DNA of 18,764 bases from Dehalococcoidia bacterium (GTDB taxonomy: Bacteria > Chloroflexota > Dehalococcoidia > SM23-28-2 > RBG-16-64-32): contig JAUYGU010000046.1 of the NCBI GenBank assembly GCA_030690405.1, positions 1 to 18,764 of the forward strand, in the 5' to 3' direction. This document shows positions 7,152 to 13,365 of the stretch, piece after piece. The first letter of the stretch is position 1. Each line of letters starts with the position of its first letter. Below the pieces are notes generated by a model that ran no database searches, was not told where the DNA came from, and saw only the letters and a list, made by a program, of their open reading frames with translations. Position numbers and translations under genes: made by a program.

Positions 7152-8150
7152 ATGGCGCACGACTTCTACGATGTGCTGGGCGTCTCCCGCTCCGCCTCCG
7201 ATAAGGAGGTCAAGCAGGCATTCCGCCGCCTCGCCCGCAAGTACCACCCGGACGTCAACCCCGGCGACGCCCGGGCCGAGGAGCGCTTCAAGGAGATCAA
7301 CCGCGCTTACGAGGTGCTCTCCGACGCGGACAAGCGGAAGAAGTACGACCGCTACGGCGAGCGCTGGGAGCAGGCGGAGGCGTTCGATCAGGCCCGGCGG
7401 GCCGGTGGCGCCGGCGGTGCGTTCACCCAGACGTTCGACCTGGGCGACCTGTTCGGTCTCGGTCGCGGCGGCCCCTTCGAGGGGGTCTTCGAGGCGTTCA
7501 CTGGCCGGCGCGGGCCGATGCGCGGCCAGAACGTGGAGTACAGCGCGGAGGTCACCCTTGAGGAGGCGTTCCAGGGCACGACCCGGCTGCTCGATCTTCA
7601 GTCGGAGGCGGCCTGCGCCACCTGCGGCGGCAGCGGCCAGATCGCCGGCGCCGTCTGCCACGTCTGCGAGGGCACGGGCGCCGTCGTCCGGCCCAAGCGC
7701 GTAGAGGTAAAGATACCCGTCGGCGTCCAGGACGGCTCCCGTGTGCGCATCGCCGGGGAGGGCCGGACGGGCCCGGCCGGCGGCCCGCGGGGCGACCTCT
7801 ACGTCGTCGTCAGGGTGCGTCCGCACTCCCGGTTCGAGCGCAGGGGCGCGGACCTCATCACGGAGGCCGGCGTGGCGCTGGAGGACGCGGTGCTGGGCGG
7901 CGAGGTGGAGGTGCAGACGCTGTCCGGCAAACGCGTGGCGCTGAAGCTGCCGCCGCTCACCCAGAACGGCCGCGTCTTCCGCCTCGCCGGCCAGGGCATG
8001 CCGCGTCTGGACGAGAAACGGAAGAACAAGGGCCGCGGCGATCTGCTGGTGCGGGTGCGCGTCGTCCTGCCGGAGTCGCTCTCGGCCCGTGAGCGCGAGC
8101 TGTTCGAGCGGCTGCGCGAGGAGCGCCGCAAGCAGAAGGTGGGGGCGTGA
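7152..8150 (+). CDS. dnaJ: DnaJ/Hsp40 co-chaperone with a single CxxCxGxG pair
   Basis: A 332-residue J-domain co-chaperone that would stimulate DnaK and deliver unfolded clients. The J domain (4-68) carries HPD at 32-34 ([10 protein letters not shown]). A Gly/Phe-rich linker follows ([20 protein letters not shown]). Then come only two CxxCxGxG motifs, CATCGGSG (C155, C158) and CHVCEGTG (C169, C172), where standard DnaJ has four. The client-binding C-terminal domains follow ([42 protein letters not shown]). It is thus intermediate between type I DnaJ and CbpA. The family-typical start is ATG 7152; a TTG at 7113 is actually the -35 box. Its TGA overlaps the next start (TGATG), so the regulator is translationally coupled. 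Confidence 0.92.
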   Translation: MAHDFYDVLGVSRSASDKEVKQAFRRLARKYHPDVNPGDARAEERFKEINRAYEVLSDADKRKKYDRYGERWEQAEAFDQARRAGGAGGAFTQTFDLGDLFGLGRGGPFEGVFEAFTGRRGPMRGQNVEYSAEVTLEEAFQGTTRLLDLQSEAACATCGGSGQIAGAVCHVCEGTGAVVRPKRVEVKIPVGVQDGSRVRIAGEGRTGPAGGPRGDLYVVVRVRPHSRFERRGADLITEAGVALEDAVLGGEVEVQTLSGKRVALKLPPLTQNGRVFRLAGQGMPRLDEKRKNKGRGDLLVRVRVVLPESLSARERELFERLREERRKQKVGA

Positions 8151-8497
8151 TGGTGGACGAACGCTCCCTCCACGAAGACGAGCCGCTGTTCGTCATCAGC
8201 ATCGCGGCGAAGATGATCGGCATGCACGCGCAGTCGCTCCGCCACTACGAGCGGCTGGGGCTGATACGTCCGTCGCGCTCGCAGGGTCGCGTGCGTCTCT
8301 ACTCGCAGGCCGACATCGAGCGGTTGCGCCACATCCAGCGGCTGGTGAACGACCTGGGGGTAAACCTGGCCGGCGCCGAGGTGGTCATCCGCCTCAACGA
8401 GCGCATCCGCCGGATGGAGGAGGAGATGGACCGCCTGCGCGCGGAGCTGCAGTCGTACCGGGACCGCGTCCTCCCGGCGACGGTGGATGGGGAGTGA
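8150..8497 (+). CDS. hspR: HspR-like MerR-family heat-shock repressor
   Basis: A 115-residue regulator with a MerR-type winged helix: ISIAAKMIGMHAQSLRHYERLGLIRPSRSQGRVRLYSQADIERL, then a C-terminal coiled coil (RLNERIRRMEEEMDRLRAEL). The helix-turn-helix, with HAQSLRHYERLGLI, and the gene position right after a DnaJ gene are those of HspR, which in actinobacteria represses dnaK and clpB operons through HAIR inverted repeats with DnaK as partner. I found no clear HAIR (CTTGAGT-N7-ACTCAAG) in the promoter regions here, so the operator may have diverged. The ATG overlaps the dnaJ TGA by one base; a GTG one codon earlier is also possible. Confidence 0.88.
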   Translation: MVDERSLHEDEPLFVISIAAKMIGMHAQSLRHYERLGLIRPSRSQGRVRLYSQADIERLRHIQRLVNDLGVNLAGAEVVIRLNERIRRMEEEMDRLRAELQSYRDRVLPATVDGE

Positions 8498-8505
8498 GTT
8501 GACAG

Positions 8506-8640
8506 TCATTCTGAGCGCCGACCATATCCGCACGGGGTCACCAGCGTCGGGACGCGAAGGAATCCGGGGTGGGGCAGCTTTCGGGCTCGGCGGGTGGTTG
8601 TCTCCCCACCCAAGATTCCTCGCTTCGCTCGGAATGACAG
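8506..8640. repeat. Inverted doublet of the GATTC-family repeat, left copy interrupted
   Basis: The right half (8602-8640) reads ACCCAAGATTCCTCGCTTCG then CTCGGAATGACAG. The left half (8507-8576) is its inverse, CATTCTGAGCG ... CGAAGGAATCC..GGTGGGG, split by about 35 unrelated bases (8518-8552). The two halves face each other around a short GC-rich centre. This fills much of the hspR-clpC gap. Confidence 0.7.
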
Positions 8641-8692
8641 GAGCAGCCCACAGAACGCGAAAATGCCAAACAAACTTCGAGAACAGTGAGTC

Positions 8693-8755
8693 ATGTAGCG
8701 GCGACCTTCAGGTCGCCAGGGGTGGTGAGGTGGAGGCCTGAAGGCCTCCTCTACA
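8693..8755. repeat. Divergent pair of CTTCAG-centred palindromes
   Basis: Hairpin 1 is GGCGACCT-TC-AGGTCGCC (8700-8717); hairpin 2 is GGAGGCCT-GA-AGGCCTCC (8732-8749), the same type on the opposite strand. Outer ends TGTAG (8694-8698) and CTACA (8751-8755) are also inverted. The pair lies 35 nt before the clpC start. Confidence 0.75.
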
Positions 8756-8789
8756 GCGGTGGTAACGGAATGCACGAGGTGACGCAACG

Positions 8790-11252
8790 ATGATGAGACA
8801 GGACAGGTTCACGGAAGGGGCGCAGGAGGTGCTGGCGGCCAGCCAGGAGCTGGTGCGCAAGGAGCGCCACAGCCAGTGGGACGTGGAGCACGTCCTCATG
8901 GCCCTCCTCACCCACGAAGGCGGCGCCGCGCCCGCCATATTCGAGAAGCTCGGCGTTGACCGCGCCAAGCTGCGCGAGGCCGTCGGCAAGGCGCTGGCCA
9001 AAGCCCCCAAGCTCGCCTACGACGTCGTCCAGATCTACACGACGCCGCGCATCGTGCGCATGCTGGAGTCCGCCAACGCGGAGGCGGAGCGGCTCAAGGA
9101 CGAGTACGTCGGCGTGGAGCACATCCTCGTCGCCATCGCCGACGAACGCGAGGGCGAGGCGGCGCGCATCCTGGGCCAGTTCGCCATCGACAAGGAGAAG
9201 ATATACCGCGCCCTCCAGGAGGTGCGCGGCGGCGCCCGTGTAGTCAGCCCCACCGCGGAGTCCAAGTACCGCGCTCTGGAGCGCTACAGCGTGGACCTGA
9301 CGGATGCCGCCCGCAAGGGCAAGCTGGACCCGGTCATCGGCCGCGAGGACGAGATCAAGCGGGTGATGCAGGTGCTCAACCGGCGCACCAAGAACAACCC
9401 GGTGATCATCGGCGAGGCCGGCGTCGGCAAGACCGCCATCGCCGAGGGGCTGGCCCAGAAGATCGTCGCCGGGGACGTGCCGGAGAACCTCAAGGACAAG
9501 CGAGTCTTGGCGCTGGACATGGGCGCGATGGTCGCCGGCTCCAAGTTCCGCGGCGAGTTCGAGGAGCGGCTCAAGGCCGTGATGGACGAGATCAAGCGGG
9601 CTGCGGGCGAGGTCATCGTCTTCATCGACGAGATCCATCAGGTGGTGGGCGCCGGCGCCGCCGAGGGCGCCATCGACGCCTCCACGATGATGAAGCCCGC
9701 CCTCGCCCGCGGCGAGCTCCAGTGCGTCGGTGCCTGCACGCTGGACGACTACCGCCAGCACATCGAGAAGGACACGGCGCTGGAGCGCCGCTTCGCCCCG
9801 GTCTACGTCGACGAGCCGAGCGCCGAGGACACGATCGAGATGGTCAAGGGGCTGCGGCCGCGCTACGAGGCGCACCACAAGGTCAAGATCAGCGACGGGG
9901 CGATAGAGGCCGCCGTGCACCTGTCCGACCGCTACATCTCCGACCGCTACCTGCCGGACAAGGCGATAGACCTGATCGACGAGGCGGCCTCCAAGCACGT
10001 GATCGAGGCGCAGACCATGCCGCCGGAGGTGCGCCGCCTCCAGGAGCGCGTCGACAAGCTGGCCCGCGAGGCGGACGCCGCCGCCCAGCGCGCGGAGTAC
10101 GAGGCCGCCGCCCACATCAAGACGGAGCTGGAGTCCATCCGCGCGGAGTACGAGCAGATGCGGTTGCAATGGGAAACGGACCACGTCGCCAGCATGAACG
10201 TCGACGAGTCCGATATCGCGGAGCTGGTGGCGAAGACGACCGGCATCCCCGTCGCCCGCATGATGGAGGGCGAGAGCGAGAAGCTGCTGCAGATGGAGGA
10301 GCGGCTGCACGAGCGCGTGATCGGGCAGGAGGAGGCGATCCGCGCCGTCTCGGAGGCGATCCGCCGCGCCCGCGCCGGGCTCAAGGACCCGCGGCGGCCC
10401 ATCGGCAGCTTCATCTTCCTGGGGCCCACCGGCGTCGGCAAGACGGAGCTGGCGCGCGCGCTGGCCGCCTTCATGTTCGACGACGAGGACGCGATGGTCC
10501 GCATGGACATGAGCGAGTACCAGGAGCGGCATACCGTCTCGCGGCTGATCGGGGCGCCGCCGGGCTACGTCGGCTACGAGGAGGGCGGGCAGCTCACGGA
10601 GCTGGTGCGCCGCCGTCCCTACCGCGTCGTCCTCTTCGACGAGATCGAGAAGGCGCACCCGGAGGTGTTCAACGTCCTCCTCCAGATACTGGAGGACGGC
10701 CGTCTGACCGATGGGCACGGGCGCGCGGTGGACTTCCGCAACACGGTGATCATCATGACCTCCAACCTGGGCACCGAGGAGTTCCAGCGCCCGGCGTTCG
10801 GCTTCGTCCCCGCGAACAAGCCGAGCAGGACGGAGAAGGAGCGGCAGAAGAGCGCGGTGGAGAAGGCGCTGCGGCAGGCGTTCCGCCCCGAGCTGCTGAA
10901 CCGCATCGACGAGATCATCGTCTTCGACCCGCTCACTGAGGACGACCTGAAGCAGATCGTGGAGCTGCTGCTCAGGGACGTGCGGGAGCGGCTGGCGGAG
11001 CGGCGCGTTGGGCTGGAGCTGACGGAGGCGGCGAAGGCGGAGCTGGTGAGGGAAGGGTTCGACCCGGTGTTCGGGGCGCGGCCGCTGCGCCGCACAATCG
11101 AGCGTCGCGTGGCCAACCCGCTGTCCCGCCGCATCCTGGCCGGCGAGTTCGACGAGGGCGATACGGCGCAGGTGGGCTTCGTGGACGGGGAGTACACGTT
11201 CGAGCGGAAGGCCGCGCCGGCGAAGGCCAAAGCCGAGGCGAAGGCCGGCTAG
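8790..11252 (+). CDS. clpC: ATP-dependent Clp protease ATP-binding subunit, ClpC type
   Basis: An 820-residue two-ring AAA+ unfoldase. The N-terminal double Clp repeat (about 1-150) is followed by D1 with Walker A GEAGVGKT (208-215) and Walker [11 protein letters not shown] short middle region contains a UVR-like segment ([20 protein letters not shown], about 436-455). D2 has Walker A GPTGVGKT (545-552), [11 protein letters not shown], and the C-terminal [13 protein letters not shown]. Two points favour ClpC over ClpB: the middle domain is short, and FGF (670-672) sits at the place of the ClpP-binding [VIL]GF loop. It would unfold proteins and feed them to ClpP, which is not in the window. 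GAGGTGA just upstream is the ribosome site. The tail ([14 protein letters not shown]) is low-complexity. Position after hspR suggests heat-shock control. Confidence 0.88.
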   Translation: MMRQDRFTEGAQEVLAASQELVRKERHSQWDVEHVLMALLTHEGGAAPAIFEKLGVDRAKLREAVGKALAKAPKLAYDVVQIYTTPRIVRMLESANAEAERLKDEYVGVEHILVAIADEREGEAARILGQFAIDKEKIYRALQEVRGGARVVSPTAESKYRALERYSVDLTDAARKGKLDPVIGREDEIKRVMQVLNRRTKNNPVIIGEAGVGKTAIAEGLAQKIVAGDVPENLKDKRVLALDMGAMVAGSKFRGEFEERLKAVMDEIKRAAGEVIVFIDEIHQVVGAGAAEGAIDASTMMKPALARGELQCVGACTLDDYRQHIEKDTALERRFAPVYVDEPSAEDTIEMVKGLRPRYEAHHKVKISDGAIEAAVHLSDRYISDRYLPDKAIDLIDEAASKHVIEAQTMPPEVRRLQERVDKLAREADAAAQRAEYEAAAHIKTELESIRAEYEQMRLQWETDHVASMNVDESDIAELVAKTTGIPVARMMEGESEKLLQMEERLHERVIGQEEAIRAVSEAIRRARAGLKDPRRPIGSFIFLGPTGVGKTELARALAAFMFDDEDAMVRMDMSEYQERHTVSRLIGAPPGYVGYEEGGQLTELVRRRPYRVVLFDEIEKAHPEVFNVLLQILEDGRLTDGHGRAVDFRNTVIIMTSNLGTEEFQRPAFGFVPANKPSRTEKERQKSAVEKALRQAFRPELLNRIDEIIVFDPLTEDDLKQIVELLLRDVRERLAERRVGLELTEAAKAELVREGFDPVFGARPLRRTIERRVANPLSRRILAGEFDEGDTAQVGFVDGEYTFERKAAPAKAKAEAKAG

Positions 11253-11296
11253 GGCAGCCACATCGAGTAGTAGCGCCCGCGCGCGCCTGCCGAAGC

Positions 11297-11325
11297 TTCC
11301 CGTAAACGCGCCCCTTCGTTATGAT
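11297..11325 (+). promoter_or_regulatory. Promoter of the small lipoprotein gene
   Basis: TATGAT (11320-11325) lies 9 nt before the GTG start; TTCCCG (11297-11302, 17-nt spacer) is a weak -35. This predicts a leaderless transcript. Confidence 0.45.
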
Positions 11326-11334
11326 GGGCGCGAA

Positions 11335-11778
11335 GTGCGCTGGATACCGCTGATCGTCGCCGCTGCTCTCGCCCTCGCCGCCGCTGCCTGCGGCGGCAAC
11401 GGTGGCTCCGCGCCGACGCCGGAGGGGCCGACGACCATCTCCCTCGCGAAGACGAAGGTGGAGTCGGGCCAGGGCGAGTTCCGCTTCACTCTCAAGTTGA
11501 CCAACGATGGCGAGCACGCCGCCGTCAACGTGACGACCAGCGACTTTTGGGAAGAAGGGCTGGAGGTGACGGCTATCGGCTCGGTGGAAGGTCAGCAGCC
11601 CAAGGCGATAGAGGATCGTGGGCTGGATTTCATCCTGCGAGAGTTCGCGGCGGGGAAGAGCGTGGAACTGGTCTACACGGCGAAGTGCCGTGAGAGCGGG
11701 GAGTGGACGAACGCGGCGGCGGCTGGCGCTGCCAACGCCGACCCGGTCGAGGCCTCCCTTACGGTGACCTGCCCCTAG
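11335..11778 (+). CDS. Putative lipoprotein with a DUF11/CARDB-like beta-sandwich
   Basis: A 147-residue protein starting with GTG. RWIPLIVAAALALAAAAC is a signal peptide with lipobox-like AAAC; C19 would be lipidated. A Gly/Pro/Thr linker follows. The mature part has the pattern FRFTLKLTNDGEHAAVNVTTSDF..GLEVTAIGSVEG and ends in EASLTVTCP. This resembles DUF11/CARDB-type extracellular beta-sandwich domains that support or link surface proteins. There is no enzymatic motif. Two cysteines (in AKCRES and at VTCP) could form a disulfide. Its stop codon overlaps the stop of the convergent phasin-like gene. Confidence 0.7.
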   Translation: MRWIPLIVAAALALAAAACGGNGGSAPTPEGPTTISLAKTKVESGQGEFRFTLKLTNDGEHAAVNVTTSDFWEEGLEVTAIGSVEGQQPKAIEDRGLDFILREFAAGKSVELVYTAKCRESGEWTNAAAAGAANADPVEASLTVTCP

Positions 11779-12212
11779 GCTTCTTTGGCCACCGGCTCCG
11801 CTTCGTCGCGGCGCAGGTAGGGGACGCGGGTGCGGAGGAATGAGGGGACGGTCTCCTGGACGCGTTCCACCGCTTCCCGCACCTCACCGAAGCCGCGGCG
11901 CATCACCTCGCGGCCCTCGCGCTGCGACTCCGCCAGGTCCTCCAGGAACTCCTGCCAGAGGGCCAGCCGCCTCGCCTGGCCGTTGGCCACGGCCTCCGAG
12001 GCCGCCTCGTACAGGCCCACGATGTCGGTGGGGCGCTGCGTCCAGTCCTGAGCCACCTTGGTCCAGTCGTGGGCGCCCTGGCGCGCGCCTTCGAGGACGC
12101 TGCGCGCGAACCGGTGGACGCGCTCGTTGGCTCCCTTGATGTTGTCGAAGGTGGACTCTTGCCGTTCGATGACCGCTTCGAACAGGCGGTCGATGCTGTC
12201 GCGGGCGCTCAT
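11775..12212 (-). CDS. Helical phasin-like hypothetical protein
   Basis: A 145-residue, highly charged and almost entirely helical protein (SIDRLFEAVIERQESTFDNI; IVGLYEAASEAVANGQARRL; ALWQEFLEDLAESQREGREV). Amphipathic spacing and the LYEAA...NGQ...W..FL pattern resemble phasins or apolipoprotein-like surface proteins of storage granules, but no specific motif proves it and no PHA genes are nearby. I chose ATG 12212, not an upstream in-frame start, because AAGGAG lies 8 nt before it and a strong promoter lies just upstream. The TAG overlaps the lipoprotein's TAG within the palindrome CTAG. Confidence 0.7.
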   Translation of the reverse strand: MSARDSIDRLFEAVIERQESTFDNIKGANERVHRFARSVLEGARQGAHDWTKVAQDWTQRPTDIVGLYEAASEAVANGQARRLALWQEFLEDLAESQREGREVMRRGFGEVREAVERVQETVPSFLRTRVPYLRRDEAEPVAKEA

Positions 12213-12252
12213 ATTCTCGCTCCTTGGGGTGCTCTTGTGACGGCCACCCCTA

Positions 12253-12281
12253 ATTAGACTCTGCCCGTAATGCCGTGTCAA
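12253..12281 (-). promoter_or_regulatory. Strong sigma-70 promoter of the phasin-like gene
   Basis: On the minus strand TTGACA (12281-12276), 17-nt spacer, TCTAAT (12258-12253). The predicted start near 12246 gives a leader of about 34 nt that contains the AAGGAG ribosome site. Confidence 0.8.
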
Positions 12282-12346
12282 CGGTAATTCCGGTCTGGAA
12301 TCAGGAAATCCCGCCATCGTTCACAGCCGGCGCGCGGGCGATCTGC

Positions 12347-12382
12347 CATAATGGTATGTGCAGGGCGGTCCTGTCTTCCCAT
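12347..12382 (+). promoter_or_regulatory. -10 box and leader motif of the DUF4177-like gene
   Basis: CATAAT (12347-12352) followed by CAGGGCGGTCCT (12361-12372) and CCCAT. The same order and the same spacing from the -10 box to CAGGGC recur at 12826-12855. No clear -35. Confidence 0.45.
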
Positions 12383-12413
12383 CGCCGGTTCGCCGCCGCT
12401 AGAGGAGGCAGCA

Positions 12414-12671
12414 ATGGCTTCTTGGGAGTACAAGATCGCTTACGTAGACTTCCGGGGACGAATATCCTCGGAGGGTTCGGAGTTCATCCGCCAGCCGGGT
12501 GAGCATCGCACGTCGTTCGTCCGGCGCTACCTGGACGTGCTGGGCCAGGAGGGTTGGGAGATGACGGCGGTGCAGCCCCTGACCAGATTTGGGACGAGCT
12601 ACTTCGTTCTCAAGCGGCCTGCCCTGAGTCCGGCCGAAGGGCCCGGGAAGTCCGCGAAGAAGGAGGGTTAG
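12414..12671 (+). CDS. DUF4177-like small protein with repeat-derived tail
   Basis: An 85-residue protein. ASWEYKIAYVDF at the start and VLGQEGWEMTAVQPL in the middle (the WEYK...LGxEGWE pattern) resemble DUF4177-type proteins, whose function is unknown. AGAGGAGG (12400-12407) gives a good ribosome site for ATG 12414; the in-frame ATG at 12351 overlaps the -10 box and is unlikely. The last ~17 residues (RPALSPAEGPGKSAKKEG) are unlike the compact domain. They coincide with a diverged dispersed repeat, so the original protein probably ended near LKRP. Confidence 0.65.
   Translation: MASWEYKIAYVDFRGRISSEGSEFIRQPGEHRTSFVRRYLDVLGQEGWEMTAVQPLTRFGTSYFVLKRPALSPAEGPGKSAKKEG
12618..12646 (-). repeat. 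CCCTTCGAC-family repeat inside a coding region
   Basis: Read on the minus strand the segment is GGGCCCTTCGGCCGGACTCA then GGGCAGG, parallel to GGGCCCTTCGACAGGCTCAG then GGTGAG at 6966. It is in frame and encodes PALSPAEGP. Confidence 0.5.
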
Positions 12672-12679
12672 CCCGACCC

Positions 12680-12726
12680 CGCCTGCCGGTGCCGACAGGT
12701 CGGCCGACACCCGGCCCAGGCAGGCG
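12680..12726. repeat. Large imperfect inverted repeat after the DUF4177-like gene
   Basis: CGCCTGCC (12680-12687) pairs with GGCAGGCG (12719-12726). Between them GGTGCCGAC/TCGGCCGACACC can form a second imperfect hairpin. No T tract follows. Confidence 0.45.
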
Positions 12727-12750
12727 CAGCGGATACTGAGTCTGATGTGA

Positions 12751-12784
12751 AGGGCGGCTGACGGCGATGGCGCAGGGCCGCCCT
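12751..12784 (+). terminator. Possible terminator hairpin before the RpiB-like gene
   Basis: AGGGCGGC (12751-12758) and GCCGCCCT (12777-12784) form an 8-bp GC stem with an 18-nt loop. There is no T-rich tail, so it may simply be a structural element. Confidence 0.3.
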
Positions 12785-12825
12785 CGTTAGCGGGCGTTCG
12801 CCTGGCGGAGCCAGATTGCGTCCCC

Positions 12826-12856
12826 TATAATGTAATTCGCAGGGCCGTCCTCCCAT
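12826..12856 (+). promoter_or_regulatory. -10 box and leader motif of the RpiB-like operon
   Basis: Perfect TATAAT (12826-12831), then CAGGGCCGTCCT (12840-12851) and CCCAT. This repeats the arrangement at 12347. The leader to the TTG start is about 40 nt. No good -35. Confidence 0.5.
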
Positions 12857-12879
12857 GGAATGCTCCTGCTAACGAGACC

Positions 12880-13365
12880 TTGCGCATCTCTTTCGGCAGC
12901 GACGAGCGAACGCACCTGACCGGTTACATCGAGCAGGAGCTGAGGAGCCGTGGCCACCGGGTTCAGACGGTGGGGCCACCGGCCGGCGAACCATTGCAGT
13001 GGGCGGACGTGGCCCGGGCAGTGGCCGAACATGTCTCCACCGGCCGGGCCGATATGGGCGTGCTGTGCTGCTGGACGGGCACGGGCGTCTCTATCGTGGC
13101 CAACAAGGTGCCCGGCGTGCGCGCGGCGCTGTGCGGGGATGCGGAGACGGCGCGGGGCGCCCGCGCCTGGAACGATGCCAACCTTCTCTGTCTCAGCCTG
13201 CGCACCACCACCGAGGCGCTGGCGGGGGAGGTGCTGGAAGCCTGGTTCTCCGCTTCCCCTGACCAGGGCGAGGCGGAGAACGTGGAGAAGCTGAAGGAGA
13301 TTGACCGGCGCTACCGGGCGCGGGATGTGGTTGCCTCTGCTGATGGGGAGAAAGGGAGACTTTAG
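12880..13365 (+). CDS. RpiB/LacA/LacB-family sugar-phosphate isomerase-like protein
   Basis: A 161-residue protein. MRISFGSDE.. begins as in RpiB (normally xIAxGSDHxG), and GVLCCWTGTGVSI..ANKVPGVRAALC followed by ARAWNDANLLCLSLR matches the core ICGTGIG...ANKxxGIRAA...NDANVL. The catalytic Cys is kept, but the next residue is Trp where RpiB has Gly, and the His of GSDHxG is replaced (SDERTH). So ribose-5-phosphate isomerase activity is plausible but not certain. No ATG or GTG exists in frame upstream, so TTG 12880 is the apparent start, with no clear ribosome site. Its TAG overlaps the GTG of the next gene (TAGTG). Confidence 0.82.
   Translation: MRISFGSDERTHLTGYIEQELRSRGHRVQTVGPPAGEPLQWADVARAVAEHVSTGRADMGVLCCWTGTGVSIVANKVPGVRAALCGDAETARGARAWNDANLLCLSLRTTTEALAGEVLEAWFSASPDQGEAENVEKLKEIDRRYRARDVVASADGEKGRL

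Noticed and set aside
7041..8789. HAIR or CIRCE operator in the heat-shock cluster
   Set aside because: I looked for CTTGAGT-N7-ACTCAAG and TTAGCACTC-N9-GAGTGCTAA upstream of dnaJ and clpC and saw no acceptable match.
8790..11252. Naming the AAA+ protein ClpB
   Set aside because: It lacks the long coiled-coil middle domain and has an FGF loop at the ClpP-docking position, which fits ClpC.
8751..11261. An 836-residue minus-strand open frame opposite clpC
   Set aside because: It mirrors the clpC codon phase in GC-rich DNA, has Leu/Arg/Val/Asp-rich low-complexity sequence and no motif or ribosome site.
12213..12317. N-terminal extension of the phasin-like protein
   Set aside because: It runs through a consensus promoter; the ATG at 12212 has a good ribosome site.
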